DNA of 64,000 bases from JADKCL01 sp031424495 (GTDB lineage: Bacteria; Bacteroidota; Bacteroidia; J057; JADKCL01), in assembly GCA_031424495.1 (NCBI GenBank), contig JANPHP010000357.1, positions 1 through 64,000 of the forward strand, written 5' to 3'. Positions 1 to 6,246 of the stretch are shown in pieces. A program made the translations under genes and the position numbers. The stretch's first letter is position 1. The number at the start of each line of letters is the position of its first letter. The notes under the pieces were generated by a model, which saw only the letters and a program-made list of their open reading frames with translations, was not told where the DNA came from and did no database searches.

Positions 1-272
1 ACCTTGCGGTCCACGTCGATGTTGCACATCTCTTTGATGCGCAAGCCCTCGGGACTCAGCTCATGGCATTTGAGATTCACCTTCACATCCCAATCCTGCT
101 CATCAAACAGTTTGTTGTAGAATGAGAACTCGGCATACACATAGGTAAGCTCGGTGCTTTCAAACACACGGCGGTATTTCTTTTTCCCCTCGGCGAGCCA
201 CTCTGTGGAGGCATAGCACTTGAGATCTAAGAATTTATAGGCTACAAAGCCAGGACCTTTTTCTAGCGACAT
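1..272 (-). CDS. N-terminal fragment of an unidentified protein (cut by window edge)
   Basis: An open frame reads leftward from an ATG at 270-272 to the window edge without a stop, giving 90 residues beginning MSLEKGPGFVAYKFLD. It is soluble, with no signal peptide, and contains alternating charged/aromatic stretches (TYVYAEFSFYNK, DWDVKVNLKCHEL) that look like a beta-rich domain. The codon use matches neighbouring genes and no other frame is open, so it is probably real. I do not recognise the family from this fragment; such N-terminal domains occur on larger multidomain proteins, but that is inference. The AraC gene lies on the same strand, 281 bases upstream. Confidence 0.6.
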   Translation of the reverse strand, partial: MSLEKGPGFVAYKFLDLKCYASTEWLAEGKKKYRRVFESTELTYVYAEFSFYNKLFDEQDWDVKVNLKCHELSPEGLRIKEMCNIDVDRK

Positions 273-553
273 AAGGCAGTGATAATTCTGCAAATAAACA
301 AAGAGGGGTAAATTTAGGAATTGGGAACGGATATTGGGGAATTGAATTTTTGAAAATTTACAGCCCGAGCCCGTCGCTCATTCCATTGAATGCGGGACAA
401 GGCTATCGATAAGACGCCTCCAGCGTCGGAATGTAAACCATCCCCCTTGGCATCAACCCAACAACATCACTATCAACTACTTAATCAGCGAATTCACGGT
501 AGCCTCCACAGTTCCAAGCTCCCTCCTAGCAGCCAAACGGAACTCCTCCAGCC

Positions 554-1123
554 CTACACCCCATCCAGCGGCTTGCGTCGGTCGGCTCCAATTTCCCGAA
601 ATTTGCCGGGCGGCATGCCGGTGACCTTTTTGAATTGGTTGCTCAGGTGGGCCACACTGCTGTAGCCCAGCCGGTCAGCGATCGCGGTGAGGGTCAGCTC
701 ATCGTAAACGACTAGTTCTTTGGCCTTCTCGATTTTTTGGAGAATGATGAATTGCTCGATGGTCACGCCCTCCACCCCTGAAAACAGCGTGCTGAGGTAT
801 TTGTAGTCGTAATGCAGCGCATCTGCGATGAGTGCCGACCAGCTGATGTGCTGCTGAAAGAGATTTTCATGCTGCACCTTTTGGATCACCAGATTCTTGA
901 TCGCCTCGATCATGCGGCTTTTGCGGTCATCGATCAGTTCAAAGCCAAGCTGATGCAATCGCAATCCAAGCAATGCCTTCGCCTCCTCCGTCAACTCCGA
1001 CATCGGCAAAGTCACCCACCCCATGCCCGTCTGAAAATTCTCGTAGCCCAATTCATTGAAAACCGTCACAACCGCAGCGATGCAGCGGTTGCAGACCATA
1101 TTCTTGATGTGAAGCGTGAGCAT
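554..1123 (-). CDS. AraC-family regulator with N-terminal metal-binding-like motif
   Basis: A 189-residue protein. Residues 1-70 resemble a small ferredoxin-like/HMA fold and carry a CxxC-type pair (NMVCNRCIAAV, residues 8-18), the arrangement used to bind copper or zinc in HMA domains. Residues 80-185 are an AraC/XylS helix-turn-helix domain (LTLTAIADRLGYSSVAHLSN, then FKKVTGMPPGKFR). This short architecture is common in Bacteroidota and often accompanies metal-efflux genes, but none is adjacent here; the nearest metal ATPase is 44 kb away. It probably binds DNA in the cytoplasm in response to a metal or thiol signal; the ligand is inference. Confidence 0.85.
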   Translation of the reverse strand: MLTLHIKNMVCNRCIAAVVTVFNELGYENFQTGMGWVTLPMSELTEEAKALLGLRLHQLGFELIDDRKSRMIEAIKNLVIQKVQHENLFQQHISWSALIADALHYDYKYLSTLFSGVEGVTIEQFIILQKIEKAKELVVYDELTLTAIADRLGYSSVAHLSNQFKKVTGMPPGKFREIGADRRKPLDGV

Positions 1124-1514
1124 AATTATGAGCAGAATTTACAGAATTTTCCGAACCAGCGTTAGTGTTGAATTCTGAGCCTAAATTACAGAATTCTAGA
1201 GAACCAGTATTCGCATCGAATTCCGAGCAGGATTTGAAGAATCGGAAGCTCAACACAACCAATCCAGCCCAACAAATCCTAAACGCCCAGCAACGTAAGC
1301 TCAACACAACCAATCGAAGCAAGAAATCCTAACCACCCAGAATTCAACACAAGAATAGATTCTGTAAATTCTGGTTCCCGCCCAGTATTCAACACAAGAA
1401 TTGATCCTGCAAATCCAGCCCAAGCCCCAAAACAAGACAAGCCACCCTAACTACCCAAAATTCAACACAAGAATAGATTCTAAAAATTCTGCAAATTCTG
1501 CTCAATTTTGTACC
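1124..1514. repeat. Repeat-rich spacer upstream of asnB
   Basis: No convincing gene. The nonamer TCAACACAA occurs five times on the plus strand (from 1250, 1301, 1344, 1389 and 1462). Longer units are AAGCTCAACACAACCAATC at 1246-1264 and 1297-1315, and TTCAACACAAGAATWGATYCT at 1343, 1388 and 1461. A 13-base inverted copy (GTGTTGAATTCTG at 1165-1177 against CAGAATTCAACAC at 1338-1350) links the two halves. The spacing is irregular (43-73 bases), so this looks like a decayed array. The asnB promoter must lie within or beside it, but I cannot place it. Confidence 0.7.
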
Positions 1515-3395
1515 ATGTGCGGGATACTTGGATACTACAAAGCCACGGGCTTCACCCAAAAAGACATCGTGCAGGGGCAGATCGCCCTGCAGGCGCTCAA
1601 CCATCGGGGTCCCAATGGTGAGGGTATCTGCCTGATCGATACCAAGCTGGGCAAGAGTTGGATCCTGCAGACCGCCGATACGCCTGCGGGCGTGCCTTGT
1701 GACCTGACGCTGGACCAATACCAAGACCGCAGCGCCGACATGATGCTGGCGCAGAAGCGTTTGAGTATTTTCGACCTGTCCATCCGCGGCCACCAACCGA
1801 TGCGCGATCACAAGGAAAATGTGATCATTTTCAATGGAGAGGTCTACAATTTCATCGAGCTGCGCGAGGAATTGAAGCTCAACGGGCATCGCTTCACCAC
1901 CCAATCTGATACCGAAGTGGTGCTCGCAGCCTACCGCGAATGGGGCGCAGGCTGTTTTCAGCGCTTCAATGGCATGTGGTCCATTGTGATCTGGGACGCG
2001 ATCGACCGCAAAGTGATCGTGAGCAACGACCGAATCGGCGTGAAACAGCTCTACCAATGGGCCGCCGCCAATGAGTGGATGCTCGCTTCTGAAATCAAAG
2101 CCATCCGCACCCTGCCACAGGCAAGCACGGCCCTCGACATCGAGGCCACCAATTATTTCTTGCGTCACGGTCAGATCGACCTCAATGACCAGACCCTGCT
2201 CAAGGCCGTCCACAAATTTGCGCCCGGTCATGCCGTCGTGACATCGGCGGCAGGACTCTCGTCTGCTGAGCCTTTCAGCTTCTGGAATTTGCCCAAGGGC
2301 CGCACCCGCAAGATTTCGCTGGAGGATGCAACTGCCGAGTTACGCAGCCTGCTCGACGACTCCATCCGGCTGCGCATGCGCAGTGATGTACCCTGGGGCA
2401 CGACGCTGTCGGGCGGGCTCGACAGCAGCAGCATCATCTACGCTGCCCACAAGATGCGCAAAGCCATGGGTGAAAACAGCCCCATGCATACTTTCACGGC
2501 CGTTTTCCCAGGGCAAGCTGGCGACGAATCTGAATTTGTGCAGTTCATTGCCCAAGACATCGGCCTCGATGCACGCTATACCAATCCGCTGGAGCGCTTT
2601 GATTTTGAAGACTTTGCGCGCTTCATGTACCACCAAGACCTGCCTGTCGTGAGCACCTCCATGTATGCGCAGTGGGCTGTGATGAAGGCAGTAGGTCAAT
2701 CTGAGGTCACGGTTTTGCTCGACGGGCAGGGCGGCGACGAATTGTTTGGCGGCTACCACCATCATTTTTACAAATACGGTCGCAGCCTGCTGCTCCAAGG
2801 CCGATTTGCCGCCTACAATCAGTTGGTGGATGAATACTGCGCGCTCAAGGGATGGGAAGTGAAGAAGGTGAAGCAGACCATTTTGCGGGATGTGAAGCTC
2901 TACCTGAAACTCAAGCTCGGCGGCAAAATGCCCGGCCCGCCTCAAATCACAGCCTGGAATGCCGCCGCATCGCTGGTCGATGTCTTGAAATTGGACCTGC
3001 GCTCCACGATCATGCCCAGCCTCCTGCGCTACGAGGACCGCAACTCGATGGCATTTGCCGTCGAGGCACGCCTGCCATTCCTCGATTACCGCATCGTCGA
3101 GTTTGCAATGACCCTGCCCGACGAATACAAGATTCAAAAAGGCTGGCAAAAATACATCCTGCGCGAGGCCATGCCCGACATGCCCGAAAAGATCCGTTAT
3201 CGCAAAGACAAGAAAGGATTCACGACGCCTCACGATGAGTGGATGACGCAATTTCGGGCGCAGTTTGAGGGCTATGCCCAAGCCGCGCTCGATGCTGGCG
3301 TGAAAAATCCCTGGCATGGCAAGCAACTCGCGCAGCTCGACAGCGCGCAGTTGTTTCGCATGGCAAGCCTCGGGGCTTGGCTGAAGGGTCGTTGA
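1515..3395 (+). CDS. asnB: Asparagine synthetase, glutamine-hydrolysing
   Basis: A 626-residue cytosolic enzyme that makes asparagine from aspartate, ATP and glutamine. The start at 1515 is chosen because it places Cys2 (MCGILGYY) at the N-terminus, as the class II glutamine amidotransferase mechanism requires; the open frame extends further upstream but those residues are repeat-derived. The amidotransferase domain spans residues 2-210, and the synthetase domain begins near residue 225 with the ATP-pyrophosphatase loop SGGLDSSSI around residue 298. DGQGGDELFGGY and the C-terminal YRKDKKGF segment are also typical. The split glycosyltransferase follows on the same strand, suggesting a polysaccharide-linked AsnB paralogue of the type seen in capsule loci, which is inference. 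Confidence 0.95.
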   Translation: MCGILGYYKATGFTQKDIVQGQIALQALNHRGPNGEGICLIDTKLGKSWILQTADTPAGVPCDLTLDQYQDRSADMMLAQKRLSIFDLSIRGHQPMRDHKENVIIFNGEVYNFIELREELKLNGHRFTTQSDTEVVLAAYREWGAGCFQRFNGMWSIVIWDAIDRKVIVSNDRIGVKQLYQWAAANEWMLASEIKAIRTLPQASTALDIEATNYFLRHGQIDLNDQTLLKAVHKFAPGHAVVTSAAGLSSAEPFSFWNLPKGRTRKISLEDATAELRSLLDDSIRLRMRSDVPWGTTLSGGLDSSSIIYAAHKMRKAMGENSPMHTFTAVFPGQAGDESEFVQFIAQDIGLDARYTNPLERFDFEDFARFMYHQDLPVVSTSMYAQWAVMKAVGQSEVTVLLDGQGGDELFGGYHHHFYKYGRSLLLQGRFAAYNQLVDEYCALKGWEVKKVKQTILRDVKLYLKLKLGGKMPGPPQITAWNAAASLVDVLKLDLRSTIMPSLLRYEDRNSMAFAVEARLPFLDYRIVEFAMTLPDEYKIQKGWQKYILREAMPDMPEKIRYRKDKKGFTTPHDEWMTQFRAQFEGYAQAALDAGVKNPWHGKQLAQLDSAQLFRMASLGAWLKGR

Positions 3396-3420
3396 GCCCT
3401 TTGGGGCAGCGCGTATCGTA

Positions 3421-3462
3421 CCGTACGGTTGGGGCTGGGCTTGCCCTGCCCCAACGGTACGG
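3421..3462. repeat. Imperfect palindrome between asnB and the glycosyltransferase
   Basis: CCGTACGGTTGGGGC (3421-3435) pairs with GCCCCAACGGTACGG (3448-3462) with one mismatch around a 12-base loop. There is no T-run after it, so it does not look like an ordinary intrinsic terminator; it may be a REP-like element or a transcript-end hairpin. Confidence 0.6.
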
Positions 3463-3558
3463 CTGCCCCAACGAGACGACTGCCAACCCAAATTTGGTTT
3501 GCTCCCCTGCCCTTCCTTAACTTCGCGCTTGGTTCAGGATATAGATTGCAGCGCCGGC

Positions 3559-4227
3559 ATGCCCGATCAGAAGAGGAAAATCTTGTTTATCGCCCACCAT
3601 TTCCCGCCGCTCGGCGGGCCAGGCGTGTACAGGGCCACGCGATTTGCGCAGCACCTCACAGAGATGGGTTATGATTTGCATGTGCTCACCGTCGCGCTGA
3701 GCGACATCCAAGAAGGCGCCTATCCCCCTGACTTGTCGATGGAGAAGTCATTGCCCGAGGGCCTCAAGGTCACCCGTGTATCGATCCGCTACCCGGTGCA
3801 GCTGCGCGATCGGCTGGTGAAAATGCGGCTCATGCGCATCGTTTGGAGCCTGTTTTGGTTTCGGTGGTGGGAGCCCTCGGCACGCTGGCCCCGCCATGCC
3901 CTGAAACCCGCCATGGACATCATCGAAAAGGAAGGCATCGACACGGTCTGGACGAGTTCCGGGCCATTTGCGGCGACCTTGCTGGGCTATCGCCTGCGCA
4001 AACGCTGCAAGGTCAAATGGGTTGCCGACCTGCGTGACCCCTTCACCGAGGCCTATTTCTGGATCTGGCCCACCAAATGGCACTGGTATTTCAGCCGATG
4101 GATGGAGCAGCGCATTTGGGGCAAGGCCGACAAACTCGTGGTGACCTGCCCTGCACTGCGCGAACAATACATCCGCCGAGGCATCACCACCGCCGACAAA
4201 ATCGCCGTGATTACCAATGGCTACTGA
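3559..4227 (+). CDS. Glycosyltransferase, N-terminal half (split gene)
   Basis: A 222-residue product starting MPDQKRKILFIAHHFPPLGGPG, the usual beginning of GT-B fold (family GT4-like) enzymes. It continues through the Rossmann-like acceptor domain (TVWTSSGPFAATLLGYRL, VADLRDPFTEAYFW) and stops at VITNGY, exactly where the interdomain linker of this family begins. The rest of the enzyme continues in the +1-shifted frame of the next entry. I start at 3559 rather than the upstream ATG at 3499 because homologous enzymes begin just before the KILFIAHHFPP strand. Either a single base was lost near 4225, inactivating the gene or reflecting a sequence error, or the two halves are made separately. 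Confidence 0.8.
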   Translation: MPDQKRKILFIAHHFPPLGGPGVYRATRFAQHLTEMGYDLHVLTVALSDIQEGAYPPDLSMEKSLPEGLKVTRVSIRYPVQLRDRLVKMRLMRIVWSLFWFRWWEPSARWPRHALKPAMDIIEKEGIDTVWTSSGPFAATLLGYRLRKRCKVKWVADLRDPFTEAYFWIWPTKWHWYFSRWMEQRIWGKADKLVVTCPALREQYIRRGITTADKIAVITNGY

Positions 4228-4891
4228 AAAGGACTCCATACTCAGGCTGGGATTTGGCGGCACGCTGTTTCGCCACAGGCCGGGAATCGATGACCGACGC
4301 TCGGCACTCGCCCGCATCAAGGATTGGTTTTGGGCCTACAAGCCCGATTTTTTCATTCCCACCTCCCGCTGCGGACTCTACCTCTTCCAAGCGATCGCCC
4401 GATTCAAGGTAAAATATCCTGAATTGGTGCCATTGCTCAAGGTCGACATCTGGGGCAATATCGATCCAGAAAACCAGCGCCAAGTACTGGGCATGGGGAT
4501 CCAAGACATCGTGACCATCGAGGGTTACCGTGAGCGCGGGGCCTCTCGCGCCAAGTTGGATGCTTGCGATGCGCTTTTTTTACCCCTAGAGCTGGCCAAA
4601 GCGGGGTACAAACCACTGCTCATTCCCGGCAAAGTATTCGAATACCTGCAAGCAGGCAAACCCGTGCTCACGATCGGGCAGGATTCAGACGCCGTCGACA
4701 TCATGCGCTTGTCAGGCTTGGGCATCATTCACCGCCCGGAGGATGTGGATGGCATCGCCGATAGCCTGCGCGACCTCATTCTCGCCAAAGCCCATCTTGC
4801 TGAGCAATACGTTCCCGACTCCACTTACATCGCACAGTTTGATTTCAAGCAATTGTCCAAGAAGTTGGCTGTGATTTTGGATGAGTTGTGA
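4217..4891 (+). CDS. Glycosyltransferase, C-terminal half (split gene)
   Basis: A 224-residue product overlapping the previous frame by 11 bases. The real homology begins at about EKDSILRLGFGGTLFRHRPG, the first strand of the C-terminal nucleotide-sugar domain, and ends with GKVFEYLQAGKPVLTIG, the donor-binding motif of GT4 enzymes. The ATG at 4217 may be incidental: restoring one base near 4225 would fuse this frame to the upstream half (NGY-x-EKDS) into a ~445-residue enzyme, a normal length for the family. On its own this half lacks the acceptor domain and should not be active. Confidence 0.75.
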   Translation: MATEKDSILRLGFGGTLFRHRPGIDDRRSALARIKDWFWAYKPDFFIPTSRCGLYLFQAIARFKVKYPELVPLLKVDIWGNIDPENQRQVLGMGIQDIVTIEGYRERGASRAKLDACDALFLPLELAKAGYKPLLIPGKVFEYLQAGKPVLTIGQDSDAVDIMRLSGLGIIHRPEDVDGIADSLRDLILAKAHLAEQYVPDSTYIAQFDFKQLSKKLAVILDEL

Positions 4892-5269
4892 TGCGAGTGT
4901 TTGATTTACAGAATTTCCGGACTTGTGCCTAAGATTGAGGCCCAGCAGCATTGTTGGCGCAGGCTGAAATCTCCTTGATTTTCTCAAGATCTCAGATAAT
5001 TGTGCTATTTAGGGCGGGGCTTGCATGAACTTCCATTTTGCTTATGCCCTTACAGGGCTTGCTGATTGTGTATATGCTTCAAAGCATAGGGCTTTGCCCT
5101 ATGCTGGTGGCTTGTGCCCTTACAGGGCTGGCGACAATGGCAATGGATGACCGATGCAGGGGTGGCCAATGCAAGGCTGATCAATGCGGGGTGGCCATAA
5201 AGGTATTGCCAATCCAGGGCTGATCAATGCGGGGGTGCTCAATGTGGGCTGATCAATGCGGCGCTCTTA

Positions 5270-5342
5270 ACCACTGCTACAGCCCTGCAAGGGCGCAAGC
5301 TCCTAGCGATGGGCAAAGCCCATCGTCAAGCGGCACACACAC
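5270..5342. repeat. 73-base direct repeat, copy 1
   Basis: Matches 5393-5465 at 71 of 73 positions by eye. It contains the AGCCCTGCAAGGGCG palindrome followed by GATGGGCAAAGCCCATC and ends in a CACACACAC run. Confidence 0.85.
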
Positions 5343-5392
5343 GAACCATAGCCCTGCAAGGGCGAAAGCTACTGACCACTAAGACTCTATTG

Positions 5393-5465
5393 ACCACCGC
5401 TACAGCCCTGCAAGGGCGCAAGCTCCTAGCGATGGGCAAAGCCCATCGTCAGGCGGCACACACAC
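5393..5465. repeat. 73-base direct repeat, copy 2
   Basis: Second copy of the unit at 5270-5342, in the same orientation, separated from it by 50 bases that carry a further single palindrome. Confidence 0.85.
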
Positions 5466-5615
5466 CATAAACAGCCCTGTAGGGGCGAAAGCGCTATCGA
5501 GTAATATTGAAAACGCCTCCCAATCAGCTTGCATTAAATCCGGAATTCGCATTGATCAGGCGGAATGCCATCATTCGCCCAACGTTTTCGTGGGCATGAA
5601 CGAATAGGAAAGGCA

Positions 5616-6110
5616 TCACGCATCGCCCCAATGGTGGTGCACCAATTCGCGCAGCAAGAGCTCCAACCACTGCGCATCATCGGCATCAAAATGGGCCAAA
5701 TGCTCTGAATCCACGTCGAGCACGCCGACGACTTGTTCGCCGTGGATCATGGGCACGACGATTTCTGAGCGACTGAGGCTGGAACAGGCAATATGTCCAG
5801 GAAATTGCTCGACATCCGCGACGACCAAGGTTTCCTTGTGCAGGGCCGAGGCGCCGCAGACGCCCCTGCCAATGGCGATGCGCGTGCAGGCGAGCGGCCC
5901 TTGGAATGGCCCGAGCACCAATTCGCCTTCTTTCATGAGGTAAAATCCGACCCAAAAGAAGCCAAATGCTTCTTTGAGAACGGCCGCGACATTGGCGAGA
6001 TTTGCAATGAGGTCGGGTTCGTCGACGATCAGGGAGCGAATTTGCGGGAGCAGGCTCTCGTATTGCTCAGCACGTGAGGCGACTGGAAGGATGGAAATTG
6101 ATTCGGCCAT
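5616..6110 (-). CDS. msrC: Free methionine-(R)-sulfoxide reductase (GAF domain)
   Basis: A 164-residue GAF-domain enzyme that reduces free methionine-R-sulfoxide using thioredoxin. The three family cysteines are present: two in ACTRIAIGRGVCG and one in GHIACSS. FWVGFYLM, LVLGPFQG and the VVGVLDVDS strand match the fRMsr fold closely. I start at MAESISIL (6110); an upstream in-frame ATG at 6167 would add 19 residues not expected for the family. It is divergent from the M16 peptidase gene, with a 136-base shared upstream region. Probable role: repair of oxidised free methionine in the cytosol. Confidence 0.9.
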   Translation of the reverse strand: MAESISILPVASRAEQYESLLPQIRSLIVDEPDLIANLANVAAVLKEAFGFFWVGFYLMKEGELVLGPFQGPLACTRIAIGRGVCGASALHKETLVVADVEQFPGHIACSSLSRSEIVVPMIHGEQVVGVLDVDSEHLAHFDADDAQWLELLLRELVHHHWGDA

Positions 6111-6246
6111 AGCATGGAAAACCCTAGTGTCTGGAAAGTGTTTCGTAAATTGCAACGACTTTGCCAAACCCTGTGGTTACGGCATCGTCTTTGCAAATAT
6201 GCACTTTGATTGATTCCAGCGTTTCATTTGAAAAAAACATAAGCGT

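Larger units (their letters stand above)
4892..5615. repeat. REP-like palindrome cluster (gene-free 0.7 kb)
   Basis: No gene seen. The core GCCCT-n3-AGGGC occurs in one orientation at about 5040-5060 and 5110-5131 (GCTTRTGCCCTTACAGGGCT) and in the opposite orientation at about 5278, 5348, 5402 and 5471 (AGCCCTGCAAGGGCGCAAGC and variants). A second palindrome accompanies it: CATAGGGCTTTGCCCTATG at 5085-5103, and GATGGGCAAAGCCCATC inside both 73-base repeats. Between the two groups GGCTGATCAATGCGG recurs at 5175, 5218 and 5247. The head-to-head layout resembles REP/BIME arrays. Confidence 0.75.

Noticed and set aside
390..665. Plus-strand open frame at the left edge
   Set aside because: It overlaps the AraC gene on the other strand and has a Ser/Pro-biased composition typical of a shadow.
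1401..1514. Longer start for asnB at 1401
   Set aside because: The extra residues come from the repeat array; Cys2 must be the first residue after Met for the amidotransferase to work.
4892..5615. CRISPR array
   Set aside because: Repeats differ in length and spacing, are palindromic in both orientations, and no cas gene is present.
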